Positions 1 through 11,740 are shown, numbered from the stretch's first letter. The stretch is 64,000 nucleotides of DNA from Perognathus longimembris pacificus (GCF_023159225.1 NC_063166.1:40968149-41032148); one strand, 5' to 3'. The notes: generated from the sequence alone by a model not told the origin. Numbers and translations: made by a program.

Positions 1-106
1 GTATTGAAGAACACAGTAATGGTGTGCACATTCATGGTGTTTACTTTCTTATGGGGAAAGAGAGAAACAATAGGAAGCAATTTATCATAATTTTTTTCAA
101 TTGAAT

Positions 107-116
107 CTAGACATGA
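107..116. repeat. Left target-site duplication of the full-length L1
   Basis: CTAGACATGA at 107-116 is repeated at 7353-7362 at the other end of the element. The bases after it (GTTTT and CTTTA) suggest a slightly longer duplication with one mismatch. Confidence 0.85.
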
Positions 117-639
117 GTTTTTTTTTCAAATTTTTATTATCAAACTGATGTACAGAGAGGTTACAGTTTTATACCTTAGGCATTGGATACATTTCTTTTA
201 CTGTTTGTTACCTTGTCCTTCATACGCCCCTCCCAGCTCCCCCTTTCCCTGCCCCCCCCAGGAGGTGTTCAGTTCACTTACACCAAACAGTTTTACAAGT
301 ATTGCTTTTTGTAGTTGTTTGTCTTTTTTTACCCTGTGTCTCTCAAATTTGGTATTCCCTTTCAATTTCCTACTTCCAATACCAGTATACATGGTTTCCA
401 ATATACTCAGATAAGATTACAGAGATAGTGTAGGTACAACCACAGGAAGGTGATACAAGAACATCATCAATAATAGAAGCTACAGATACGCATAGGACGT
501 TGAAAGTAGTTACAACTGTGATATAACAATTGTTTCCATAACATGGAGTTCATTTCACTTAGCATCATCTTATGTGTTCATAAGGGTATAGCTATTTGGA
601 ATGTGATGTTCTGCTAGGACTTGCCTAAACCTGTACTAA
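117..639 (-). other. L1 3' UTR with polypurine tract and A-tail
   Basis: This non-coding tail follows the ORF2 stop. A C-rich stretch on the + strand at about 226-262 is the G-rich polypurine tract of the L1 3' UTR on the - strand. The A-tail is the T-run at 118-126. The same 3' UTR occurs in sense orientation at 14592-15104. Confidence 0.85.
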
Positions 640-3600
640 TTATTCCCAATGAGGGAGACCATAGAGTCCATGTTTATTTGGGTCTGGCTCACTTCACTTA
701 CTATAATTTTTTCCAAGTCCTTTCATTTCCTTACAAATGGGACAATGTCATTCTTTCTGATAGAGGCATAAAATTCCATTGTGTATATGTACCACATTTT
801 CCTGATCCATTCGTCTACTGAGGGGCATCTGGGTTGGTTCCAGATTCTCGCTATGACAAATTGTGCTGTGATGAACATTGTTGTGCTGGTGGCATTACTG
901 TGATTTTGTTTGTGGTCTTTTGGATAGATACCCAAAAGTGGGGCTGCTGGGTCATAGGGGAGTTCTATATTTAGGCTTCTGAGGAATCTCCATACTGCTT
1001 GACAGAGTGGCTGAATCAGTTTACATTCCCACCAACAATGAAGTAAGGTTCCCTTTTGGCCACATCCCCTCCAACAATTGTTATTGTTAGTTTTCTTAAT
1101 ATATGACATTCTTACTGGGGTGAGATGGAATCTCAATGTTGTTTTGATTTGCATTTCTTTTATGGCCAGTGATGTAGAGCATTTTTTTTAATATGTCTCT
1201 TGGCCATTCTCATTTCCTCATCAGAGAAGTCTCTTTGTAAGTCTTTAGCCCACTTGATGAGGGGGCTATTGGTTCTTTGCGGTTTTGTTTTGGAAGAAGG
1301 TAATTTTTTAGTTCTGCATATATTTTAGAGATGAGGCCTTTGTCTGTTGAATGTCCGGTAAAGATCTTCTTCCAGTCTGTGGGCTTTCTGTTTATCTTGC
1401 GAGCTATGTCCTTTGCCGTGCAGAAGCTCTGAAGTTTCATGCAGTCCCATTTGTCCAACCTTTCTTTGATTTGTAGCCTTTCTGGGTCTTTGTTAAGGAA
1501 GTTCCGTCCTGCGCCAAGGAGCACAAGTGTTTCTCCTACTCTTTCCTTTAGTGTTTTCAGGGTGTCTGTTTTGATTTCAAGGTCTTTAATCCATTTGGAA
1601 TTGATTTTGGTGCAGGGTGATATATAAGGATCTAGTTTTAGTTTGTTGCATGTGTTGAGCCAGTTTTGCCAGCACCACTTGTTAAAGAGGCTATCTTTCT
1701 TCCATACTATTGTTTTAGCTCCTTTATCAAAGATTAAGTAGGTGTAGTTTTGTGGGTTCATTTCTGGGTCTTCAATTCTGTTCCATTGGTCTTCAGGCCT
1801 GTTCCGGTGCCAATACCAAGCTGTTTTTATTACTATAGCTTTATAATACAGCTTGAAGTTGGGTATTGTAATTCCTCAAGCACTGTTCTTTCTGCTTAGG
1901 GGTATTTTTGCTATTCTAGGTCTTTTATTGTTCCATATGAATTTCTGGATTGCTTCCTCTATTTCATTAAAGAATGGTGTTGGGATATTAATGGGTATTG
2001 CATTGAATTTGTAGATAGCCTTTGGCAATATTGCCATTTTGATTATATTAATCCTCCCAATCCAGGAGCATGGGAGGTTTTTCCATTTCCTTAGTTCTGA
2101 CTTAATTTCATTTTTCAAGCTTTTAAAGTTCTCAACAAAGAGGTCTTTTACTTCTTTGGTTAAGGTTATTCCTAAGTATTTTATGTTTGGGGGAGGCTAT
2201 TGCAAAAGGAGTTGCTTTCCTGATTTCAGCCTTGGTCTTCGGGTCCTTAGCATAGAGAAAGGCCATTGATTTTTGAAGGTTTATTTTATATCCTGCAACT
2301 TTGCCAAAGTTTTGGATCAGCTCTAGTAGCTTGGGGGTAGATTCTATGGGATTCTTTAGGTATAGGATCATGTCATCGGCGAAAAGAGAAAGTTTAACTT
2401 CATCTTTTCCTATTTGGATCCCCTTTATATTTTCTTCTTGCCTAATTGCTCTGGCTAGCAATTCTAGTACTACGTTGAAGACCAGGGGTGAGAGGGGGCA
2501 TACCTGCCTTGTTCCTGATTTTAAAGGGAATGGCTTTGGCTTTAGTTTTTCACCATTTAGAGTTATGCTTGCTGTTGGTTTGTCATAAACTGCCTTGATT
2601 ATATTCAGGAATGTTCCCTGGAATTCCAGTTTTTCCAGGGCTTTTAGCATAAATGGGTGCTGGATTTTATCGAACGCTTTTTCCGCATCCAGAGATAAAA
2701 ACATGTGGTTCTTTACCTTGCACCGGTTGATGTGGTGGATTACATTAATTGACTTGCATATATTAAACCAACTTTGCATCCCTGGGATGAATCCAGTTTG
2801 ATTGTGGTGTATGATTTTTTTTGATGACCTGTTGAAGTCGATTGGCCAGAATTTTGTTGAGTATTTTTGTGTCTATGTTCATCAGGGAGATCGGTCTGTA
2901 GTCCTCTTTCCGTGATGAGTCTCTGCCTGGTTTTGGGATGAGGGTTATACTGGCTTCATAGAATGAGTCTGGTAGTGAACGTTCTCTTTCAATTTCATTG
3001 AAGAGTTTGAGAAATATTGGTGTGAGTTCTGTTTTGAAGGCCTTGTAGAATTCTGCAGTGAATCCGTCTGGACTTGGGCTTTTCTTGGATGGGAGATCAT
3101 TATTGCTGTTTCTATTTCAATACTGGATATGAGTCTGTTTAGAACGTTTAAATCTTCATAGTTGAGTTTGGGGATATCAATTTTTTCTAGGAAATCATCC
3201 ATTTCTTCCAAGTTCTCGAATTTGTTAGCATAAAGGTTTGCAAAATAGTCCCTTATTATTTTCTGAATTTCGGTTATTTCTGTGGTGATGTTACCTGTTT
3301 CATCTCTTATCTAGTTTATTTGAGTGTGCTGCCTTCGTTTTTTCGTCAGGTTTGCTAGGGGTCTGTCTATCTTGTTGATTTTTTCAAAGAACCAACTCTT
3401 TGTTTTGTTGATTCTTTCGATGGTTTTTTTTTTTGTCTCTAATTGATTTAATTCTGATTTGATTTTAATTATTTTCTTCCGTCTATTGACTTGGAGTTTG
3501 GCTTGCTGTTCTCGCTCCAGAAAATTAAGGTGCTTCCGTTAATTACTGAGTTGCTGTTTCTCCAGTTTGTTGATGTATGTACTCAGAGATATAAATTTTC

Positions 3601-4485
3601 CTCTGAGTACTGCCTTTGCTGTGTCCCAAAGAAGCTGGTACTTTGTGTCCTCAACTTGGTTGAAGTCCATAAACATTTGAATTTCCGTTTTAATTTCTTC
3701 AATGACCCACTGATGGTTCAGCAGTGTGTTGTTTAGTCTCCATAAATTGTAGGATTTTCTGTGGTGGCTGTTTGAGTTGAGCTCTTATTTTATTCCATTG
3801 TGGTCTGAGAGAATGCAGGGAATGTTTTTGATACTTCTGAATTTGTACAGATTTTCTTTGTGCCCTAAGATGTGATCTATTTTGGAGAATGTTCCATGTG
3901 CTGCGGAGAAGAATGTGTATTCTGTTGTTGCTGGGTGGAATATTCTGTAGATGTCGGTTAAGTAGTTGGTCTATGCAATTATTTAGTTCTGTGGTTTCCT
4001 TGATCAGTTTTTGGCGTGTTGATCTGTCCAGAGGTGATAGTGGAGTGTTAAAGTCCCCAACTATCAATGTGTTTGGGTCTATGAGTGTTTTTAGAGTCAG
4101 TAGTGTTTGTTTGATGAAGTTAGGTGCTCCTGTATTTGGTGTGTAGATATTTAGAATGGTTATATCTTCTTGTAGGAGAGATACCTTTACTAGTATGTAG
4201 TAGCCTTCTTTGTCTCTTCTTTCCTTTTTTAATTTGAAGTCAATTTTGTCTAATACTAGGATTGCAACTCCAGCCTGCTTATGGGGGCCTTTTGCTTGAT
4301 AGATTTGATTCCAGCCTTTCACTTTTAGAAGATGTTTACTTTTGCTGGATAGATGTGTCTTGGAGGCAGCAGAAAGCTGGATCTTGATTTTTGATCCAAC
4401 TTATGAGCCTATGTCATTTGATTGGAGAATTAAGTCCATTAATGTTGAGAGTTAGAATTGAGAGATGATCGTTTTTTCCTTTCAT
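640..4485 (-). pseudogene. L1 ORF2 (endonuclease / reverse transcriptase), frameshifted
   Basis: The start ATG at 4485-4483 and the stop at 642-640 give about 1,282 codons, the usual ORF2 length. The endonuclease domain shows the VGDFN motif in the stretch from 4322 to 3699. The reverse transcriptase shows FADDMILYL (in 2779-2132), and the C-terminal cysteine region lies in 1154-723. Domains are spread over several frames: breaks occur between 4375 and 4322, 3699 and 3211, near 2125, and between 1210 and 1154. An early stop lies a few codons after the start. At the catalytic QETH motif two bases appear to be missing and the glutamate is lost. Confidence 0.88.
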
Positions 4486-4537
4486 TATCACTATCTTGTT
4501 TAAAGCTGTGTCTTCCCATTTCTTGATCTGATGTTTA

Positions 4538-5659
4538 CTATTTAGGGTTCATTTCTCTGTCTGTATTGGGATCTTGATTATTTTCCCTGTATAGTACATC
4601 TTTGAGGATTTTCTGTAAAGCTGGTTTGGCGGAGATATATTGTTTCAGTTTTTCCTTACTGTGGAAGACTTTTATTTGACCTTCGGCTATGAATGAGAGT
4701 TTGGCTGGGTACAGAATTCTTGGTTGGTAGTTATTTTTATTTAGTGTTTGGTATACTTCATTCCAGGCTCTCCTTGCTTTCATGGTCTCTGCTGAGAAAT
4801 CTGGGGTAATTCTGATTGCTTTTCCTTTATATGTGATTGTTTTCTTCTCCCTAACAGCTTTAAGGATTCTTTCCTTGTACTCTACTGATCCTGTTTTGAT
4901 CACAATGTTTCGGTGGGATGTCCTATTCTGGTCTGGTCAGTTTGGGGTTCTAAATGCTTCTTGTATCTGTATAGGTCTTTCCTTCTGGATATTTGGGAAG
5001 TTCTCAGCTAATATTCTGTTAAATAGGTTGCCTATCCCATTAATTTCTTTATCCAAGTTTTCCTTAATACCTATTATCCTTAAATTGGGCTTCCTGATCA
5101 TGTCTTGAATCTCCTGTAGCGATCTGTTTTGTTGATTGGACTGGATTTGTATTGATTTTTTATCTTTCTTCATAGAATCTAAGGAATCTTCAGCTCCTGA
5201 ACTTCGATCCTCTGCTTCAGTTAGTCAGGACTGTAGGCTAGCTACTTGATTTCGAATCTCTTTTCCTTCTGACTGGTCTTTCCTGATGATTTCCATGTCA
5301 TTTCTTAGGTCTTGTATGGACTTCTTTACTTCATTAACTTCATTACTTTGGTGTTAATTGTTGTCTCTGAAATCTTTAAGCTGGGTAGCTATCTTTTCAT
5401 TTGACTCTTGAAGTTCATTTATCTTTCTATTTGTGTATGACATGAAATTCTCCATTAATTTTTGCTTTGCCTCCTCACGCTCTAGAATAATTGACTGAAG
5501 AGATTCAAACTTTTCATTTATCATGTTTACCAGTAGACTTTGTAGAGCATTTTGGGGCTTCTCTTCTATGTCTTTGATTGACTGCTCTGCTTCCTGCTTG
5601 TTTTGAGTGGGGGATAAGACTTCATTGTTTGCCATCTTTCTTGTGTTCCTTCTGCCCAT
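4538..5659 (-). pseudogene. L1 ORF1 (nucleic-acid chaperone), inactivated by three stops
   Basis: ORF1p is the trimeric RNA-binding chaperone of the L1 ribonucleoprotein. The likely start is the methionine of MGRRNTRKM; upstream codons are also open to 5698. The N-terminal part is a charged coiled coil (INEKFESLQ to NEKIATQL). The central RRM-like part includes NLRIIGI, and the C-terminal domain includes AIRITPDFSAETMKARRAW. The frame spans about 373 codons, normal for rodent ORF1. It stays in one frame throughout but has in-frame stops at 5354-5356, 5225-5227 and 4937-4939. The last two are TGA and could be decayed CGA codons. The C-terminus ends at 4538-4540, just before ORF2. Confidence 0.85.
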
Positions 5660-7352
5660 TTGAATTGGGAATGTCAGTCTACCAGCACCTGTGAGCACTG
5701 TTTAAGACCCAAAGCAGCCCTTACGAAGCACTGTTGTGTAATATAAGTCAGGAGGGTAAGTTGGAGGTAGTAAAGAGAATAGAGTAAAATGTGTGTGTGG
5801 GGGGGTGATTTTGGTTTAGTTTCAGTGACGTGGCAATGTGGAGAAGAGTAGAATCAGTAGAAAGAACAAGGTTAACATGACAGACAATGGAGAGTTAGCA
5901 GAAAAGAGTGGAGGTGTTATTCATAGGAAAGTAATTTTTAAAGAAAGAGAACACAAAGAGAGAAATAAAGTAAAAATACTGGAAGACAGATGCACAAAAC
6001 AGAGAAAAATTATTTAAAAAAGAAAAAATATATAAAGGAAAAAAAAACAGAAAAGAAACAACACAAACACACAAACAAACAAACAAAACTTGATAAAACA
6101 AACCAGTAAAAATGGAAAACAACAAACAAACAAAAAACCAACGACGTTTCAGAAGTGAAAAAATTACAAAGAAAAATTTTTTTAAAAGTTTAAAAAATGT
6201 TTGAAAAGAAAAAAAATGGAGTCCTCATTGTTTGGGTGGTCTTTCCCCAGTCTCTGGTTTCCTTGCAATGGTCTGCAGTCTATTTTCCTGATTGGCTGGT
6301 TTGACTTGATTTCAGTTTGCAAGGGGTGGTTCTGTTCTGACCCTTCTCCCCTGTTGGTGAAATCCTGGGTCTCTGTGGTTCGCACAGCTTGCAGGTAGGC
6401 CTTGGGCGTCCTCTGTAGATGGGGACGTGAGCAGTCTTGGGAACTGTGGCCCCTCTGTCTGCTGTGGGGCTGCTGCCTTTGATGCCTGGCTTTGAATAGG
6501 CTGTGGACTCAACAGTGCGGGGCGCCTCTGGCCTGTTTTACCTGGCTGAGAGTTGCTTGCCTGGGGGAGACGGCCTCCTTGGCAGAGGTGGCTATGGAAT
6601 ACAGCTCCGTTTTGGGCTGGGAATTGGGCTTCCTCTGTGACGGGACCGTTTAGCTGTCCCAGGAACTGTTTTTTCCCCCGTCTGGTGTTTCTGTGCCCCT
6701 GGTAGCTGCTCGCAGCTTTGGCTTTAAATTTAGAAATTGCGGCAGGCAGGATGGGGCACCTCTGGCTAAGCCGTGGCCCAGGACTCGCCTCCCGCTTGGG
6801 CAGAGGGTGTTCTCCTGGGCGGAGCTGGCTCTCACTGTTCAGTCCCTCTTGCCCTTTTCAAAGATGGCTACTTTGACCTCGCTTTCCCCAGGCCCGCTTT
6901 AGTTCCAATCTGGTCTGACCCTATGCCAGTGGCAAAGATGGCGCTTTGCTCTGGTGGTGGGGGAAGGGCTGCCTTCCAGAAGCTGCTCTGTGGGCGCGAG
7001 TGAGAATATCTTTCATGGGGTACTCACGCTTTCTCTGCGATTTCAGGTCGTCCGTGTTCAGCCGCCGTCTGGAGGATTTCTCCCTGGTCTACGCTGTGTG
7101 CTTTAGCTGCATGGAGTGCGGGTTGCTGTGCCGGGTGCTGTGCGGGCGCTGGCACTGGCACGGCAGAGCTCAAATCTGTGTTTTCAGAAGAGCAAAGTCA
7201 ATTTTTTCTTCCTGGCCAGAATCCCTGTACTGTTAGAACTTACTCTGGCTATCTTTCTAGGAGTAAAAGTTTCTATGGGGTGAGAAAACTGCGATGTCAG
7301 AGGGAGCTCAGCTAGGGCTCTGCTGCTCCTCCGCCATTTTCCCGGAAGTCCC
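5660..7352 (-). promoter_or_regulatory. L1 5' UTR / internal promoter region
   Basis: The 5' UTR comprises a G+C- and CpG-richer block (about 6210-7352) followed by a block very rich in T in the L1 sense (about 5860-6210). The element starts GGGACTTCCGGGAAAATGGCGG on the - strand. On the + strand this shows an ETS site CCGGAAGT (7342-7349) and a YY1-type site CCGCCATTTT (7331-7340). Two further AAGATGGC cores lie at 6861-6868 and 6935-6942. A YY1 site near +1 is known to set the start site in human L1; the same role here is inferred. Other L1 families of this host would show whether the T-rich block is typical. Confidence 0.75.
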
Positions 7353-7362
7353 CTAGACATGA
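7353..7362. repeat. Right target-site duplication of the full-length L1
   Basis: CTAGACATGA directly abuts the L1 5' end. It matches 107-116 exactly, which marks 7352 as the first base of the element on the - strand. Confidence 0.85.
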
Positions 7363-7477
7363 CTTTAAATATACAGAAACTAAAAATATTCAGAAGTAAG
7401 AGAAATTTGCTTGTCCTGAAGAAAATTGTTTCCCTATCTATGCCAGGAACATAATGAACATAATCCTAAAAATGTGT

Positions 7478-7734
7478 ACATCAAGTTGGGGTGCTGGTGG
7501 CTCATACTTGTAAGCCTAGATATTTGAAAGGTTGAGATCATAGTTCAAAGCCAGCATAGGCAGGAAAGTCCACAAGACTCTCATCTCCAACTAACCTGCC
7601 AAAAGCCAGAAGTGAAGCTTTGGTTCAGCTTTGAGTGAAAAAAGCCAAGTAAGAATGCAAGGTTCTGAGTTCACACCCCAATATTGACACACACACACAC
7701 ATACCATATACACACACACCACACACACACACTC
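7478..7734 (+). mobile_element. B1-dID type dimeric SINE with a CA-repeat tail
   Basis: The left half is 7SL/B1-like (GTGGCTCATACTTGTAA, then GGTTGAGATC). The right half is ID/tRNA-like (AAAGCCAGAAGTGAAG, then TTCTGAGTTCACACCCC). The 3' tail has become a CA microsatellite (7686-7733). Confidence 0.75.
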
Positions 7735-8330
7735 ATGATGTGTAAGTAAATAGAAAGTGTTAGTTAAAAATTCAAACTTAAGACATATCCTTCTAATTAA
7801 CATGATCTAAATTTTTTATTATAAATAGCAGTAATTATAGTCTGTGTTTTCTACAGATATAAAATGTTCTACAGTGCATAGTTCCACAGTGTAATATTTT
7901 CTTGTGTTTCTAAGACTGTGTAGCATATTTAGCCTATTTATATACTGGACTTTTTCTAATAACTATTCTTCAATACTGGGTCATCCTCAGCTCATGTATT
8001 AGCTGAGATAGAAGCTGTAGCCACACATAGCTAACCTTCATTGTAACCCTGACCAAAGCTTTGTGTTCTTCATATTTATTAGAGGTGACTTGGGTTTGTT
8101 GCCCCACATCTAAAATTTGACATGGAATTTTGGCCTCTTGCATGATGCATCCTTTAGGCTGTCCCTGAAAGTGATTTTTTTTCTCCCATGTCTGTTTCTC
8201 TCTGCACTGCTCTCATCATGTTTGGGAAGAGTTTCAGTGTTTCAGGTCAGTGTTCTTGGCCTGAGTATAAGTAACTGGGTTATGTTCTTGGCTTCTGAGA
8301 AGTTTATGGCATGGCCTAAGAAGCTGCCTG
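7735..8330. other. Unique intron, nothing recognised
   Basis: This AT-rich sequence shows no coding, RNA or repeat signature that I recognise. Confidence 0.6.
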
Positions 8331-8334
8331 ACAG

Positions 8335-8480
8335 ACAGGGAATGGAGCAGGGAGGGACCTCAAAGGCCACTATTCTAATCATTTCAGACAATAGAACCAC
8401 CGCAGCCAAGAGACATCAAACTACTGACCCTGGATCTAGGAAACCAGTTCTATCCTCCAAGCCCACTCTCTTCCCATGAC
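8335..8480 (+). repeat. Possible old SINE (MIR3-like)
   Basis: AGGGACCTCAAAGGCCACTATTC resembles the start of old amniote/mammalian SINEs with 'gggacctta..gatcatctagtcc', and the following CCAGTTCTATCC and CCCACTCTCTTCCC fit the end. The match is weak and judged by eye. Confidence 0.3.
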
Positions 8481-9085
8481 TCCACAAACACATTCTAATC
8501 TTGGGTTCACCGTGGACTTAAACTAATAAATAGGAGGGATGGTCTTATGCTTTGGAGGGTTAGTTCTTGGCTGTCATCTTTTTTTTATTAAGCTAACATC
8601 TGGCTCAATGCAATAACTGAAACAAAAGGAAATCAATAAAGCTAAAGAACTCCATTATCTACCAATATTAAATAAATGCTAGTATAATTATTAATGCAGT
8701 TCAAATTCAATAGATGTCAACAGCTCACGTATACTTGGGGGCCCTGTAAACAACAGTCCCTGTGCTCACAGGTGAGGACACACCTATGCCTTTTCTTCTT
8801 TCTGTTATTGGTGATGCTGGAGGAGTACTTTCCCAGAATTAACCACACAGCTTACATGAACAGAATTTCTCCTTAATTTTCTTTTTCATGTATCATCTAA
8901 GAGTAGAGGGTATTTTCTATTTTTGAAAAAGGAGATTTAATGCTATCCCTAATTGTGATGGTGTTAAGAATGCTAAGGCATTTTTGCATGTGTTAGGAGA
9001 ATATTTCTAAATGAGATTAACATGATTCAGTAGACTACACAACAATCTTCACCAACATAGGAGAGCCTCACTGAATCTTGTGTGA
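8481..9085. other. Unique intron, nothing recognised
   Basis: Only an 8-base T run (8580) and AT-rich sequence are seen. Confidence 0.6.
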
Positions 9086-9109
9086 ATGGAACAAAAAGAT
9101 GAAGGAAAG

Positions 9110-9490
9110 ACCAATTTTCTCTCTCTTCTGGAGCTTGGACATCCATCTGCATCCTCTCTTGGACACAGTACTCTAGTTTCACATTTCAGATTCTGCAACT
9201 TAAAGCAGGAACTTCCAGATTCTCAGACATTGACTCAGACTCAATTAGACCATTACTTCCCAGAGTCTCTACCTTACATAGTGCAGATATTAGAACTCAG
9301 CTTCCTAATTCTGTGAGCCAAATCCCACAGTACCCATAGTATATGGCTTCTGATTTATCTATGCTTGTATCTGTCTGTCTATCATCTAACTATCTAGCTA
9401 GCTAGCTAGCTTCATTGTCACATGTCACCTGTCTGTTCATTTGCTCATTATTAGTTCTGTTTCTATGGAGAACATTTGCTGATACATTTT
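9110..9490 (+). repeat. Possible ancient mammalian repeat with CTAT/TAGC microsatellite
   Basis: Phrases such as AACTCAGCTTCCTAATTCTGTGAGCCAAAT and TAGTTCTGTTTCTATGGAGAACA resemble the end of a common old mammalian interspersed repeat whose family I cannot name with certainty. A tetranucleotide tract (CTAT, then CTAG, about 9362-9413) lies where such elements often carry one. Confidence 0.35.
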
Positions 9491-10220
9491 GTCCAAGAGA
9501 TGATAATGTTGGTATATAATATAAATGCTTTATGATGTTTGTAATGACTAATAACCGATAAATATTTTATACCATACCGAAGTTAAAAAAAATTGTGACT
9601 CAAATAAAAACCTCTTTGTGTCATAGAGGACATGTTTCTTGGAAATTCAGATTTTAGGTAAGTTATAACACACAGGAAATTTATTTCTCCCTCTTTGTTA
9701 ATTTTCCCTTTGGTGGAATTTTTAATCCTCTTCTGGTCTGGGTACTTTTGTCCCCATACAGGGATAATTAAACTACTTAAGAAATGTTTATGATAACCTG
9801 TTTCATGTTGGAAGATAAAGATAAGGCAAATTGTGCTTTTTTTTTTTTCTAGACTAGAATACCAGTCTTAAAATCAAGGAGAAAAGTAGATAAGGACATA
9901 TACAGGCATCCTAGTTCCTAGGAGAAATCAGTTGCTTCCCAGTTCTGCGAGAATATCCTGTACTTTCTGGCCACATTCTGTGCTGGCTCCTCTTCTAAGA
10001 GACAAGTCACTTTCCCACCAGCAGAAGATAAGAATCTATTTACACATGTACTCTCCAAGTTTCTTACCTAGGAAACGCCTCAGTCCTCCGTCATTAAGGA
10101 AAGTGTTTCAAACCTTTATACATTCTCACACATAGAACCTCCCCTGCAGTAGAGTGTGCATCCTATCCAAGTGCCCTGGGGCCATCTGTGACCACCAAGC
10201 TTTACTTAAAATTGCTTTAT
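9491..10220. other. Unique intron
   Basis: A T-run lies at 9838-9849. Nothing else was recognised. Confidence 0.55.
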
Positions 10221-10223
10221 TCC

Positions 10224-10262
10224 CAGGCCCTGAGTTCACACCTCAGTACTGGCACAAAAATA
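10224..10262 (+). mobile_element. 3' end fragment of a dimeric SINE
   Basis: CAGGCCCTGAGTTCACACC followed by CAGTACTGGCAC and an A-rich tail matches only the last 40 bases of the right half shared by the dimeric SINEs of this window. Confidence 0.6.
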
Positions 10263-10539
10263 TTCACTTTCAATTACCATCCATTCTCCATATTATATGG
10301 AAATACAATGAATTAAACTTGGGTAGAGTATTTGATTTTCATACTTTTGCTTTATGACTGGTATAGTAAACCAAGAGGGTATAATCATATAGAATTTATA
10401 TACATTGCTGAATACATTACACAGATATAATATCTTCTATATTAGCCATAGTGGTTGATTTTAAGACAAATATTTACAAGTGGCACAGATTATATTATTC
10501 ATGTAGTTTCTCATCTTTTTAAAACATGTATTCTGTAGT

Positions 10540-10605
10540 TACTGGCCTGGATTTGAACCATGACTCTAGTAGCTGTGTGACTTTGAAACTGGCTTTTAGA
10601 ATCCC
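10540..10605 (+). mobile_element. MIR fragment
   Basis: CCTGGATTTGAACCATGACTC followed by TAGTAGCTGTGTGACTTTG is the tRNA-like and core region of the old mammalian SINE MIR. Confidence 0.7.
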
Positions 10606-11635
10606 AGGCCCAAAATCTCATGGATGACGACTCTTCTCACATGCCAAATAAAGAGACATGGTGAAGGTCAGAGAAAGGAGATTTGCTAAATGACAGCTAT
10701 GGGAAGACAGTTCATCTTAAGCCATCTTTGATGGTACAGACATTGACTTCGGATTAGTGAGGTAGATTGGGAGCAGGGAATGAGAAAGGCATGCACAGTT
10801 AAAACATACCAAATCATAGATATGACCTGGTTGAACATCTCAATTTTTATCTTTGGAGGAAAGAAACTGGGGAACGGGGTGGAGTGTGGAGGATGAAAGA
10901 GGGACCTCACTTTTGCTGTGGAACTCCCAAGGTACCTTGTACATAGATCCCAGGTGAGAAAGGTGGACTATTTTTTTTGTCCAGCCTTTAGGACATTTGG
11001 TTGGAGAGTGCCTCACAAGCTCTTAGTTCCTTTGGAACTTGGGTTTGCATATGTGTATAACTGAAGAGACCTTTGGAGCTAGAATTACCAGCTAGAAATT
11101 TTGAAGCCTTGGAAAACCCTTTACCCTTTTCTGAAAAGCACTGTGCATATGGTCATAATACAAGTATCTTGGTTTCCATCATGTTTTACAATCCAATATG
11201 TGCATTCCTTTACTTTTTGTGTGTTCAGTGCTATAAATGTGCTGGACAGTGCAAGATTTGACAATCTGATTGCAGATTCCTGATTGCAGAAACCTTGATG
11301 TTTGCATACAGTCAACACTACACTTTCTAGTTGAAAGTGGATATGACAGATCACAAACCTATATGTCTAATTGATATATTAAAGTGTCCAAAAGAAAGTT
11401 CTAAATTTGTTCCATCGAATTTGGCTCTGTAGTGCCTGATGATACATAATGAATAGTAACTGTGTGGGCAAATATATCAATGTCAGAATCCTAGTATATC
11501 ATCCTTGAACCTTCTATTCCTACATCCCTCACATCCTATCCATCAGAAAAAAGGAAGGCTATCTGAATAGCATTTTTATCATCTGTCTTGCCATATCTCT
11601 AATGATTCTCTTTATCTACATAACAGATTCCATGC
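10606..11635. other. Unique intron, nothing recognised
   Basis: There is no repeat or coding signature that I can support. Short open frames here lack homology cues and splice context. Confidence 0.55.
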
Positions 11636-11636
11636 C

Positions 11637-11638
<2 letters not shown>

Positions 11639-11700
<62 letters not shown>

Positions 11701-11740
11701 TCCTCCCTCCCCCCCTTTCCCTCTCCTTCCCCCTCTTCTT
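11639..11740. repeat. CT/polypyrimidine microsatellite
   Basis: About 25 CT units (11640-11692) are followed by a C/T-rich stretch that runs into the 3' end of the antisense SINE at 11741. It probably grew from the tail of that SINE. Confidence 0.9.

Larger units (their letters stand above)
117..7352 (-). mobile_element. Full-length LINE-1, antisense to RBMS3
   Basis: A complete L1 of about 7.2 kb is inserted in reverse orientation. Read on the - strand it has a 5' UTR (7352 to about 5660), ORF1 (about 5659-4538), ORF2 (about 4485-640) and a 3' UTR ending in an A-tail, which appears as a T-run from 118 on the + strand. Direct repeats of at least 10 bp (107-116 and 7353-7362) flank it. It keeps its extreme 5' end, which most L1 copies lose. 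Both ORFs are broken by stops or frameshifts, so it should not mobilise itself. The 3' UTR and the ORF2 C-terminus closely resemble the truncated L1 at 13994-15104. Confidence 0.95.

Noticed and set aside
2132..2779. A 215-residue frame with FADD as a possible reverse-transcriptase system of bacterial type.
   Set aside because: It is the RT domain of the antisense L1 between ORF1 and the L1 3' UTR; flanking intron and exons are mammalian.
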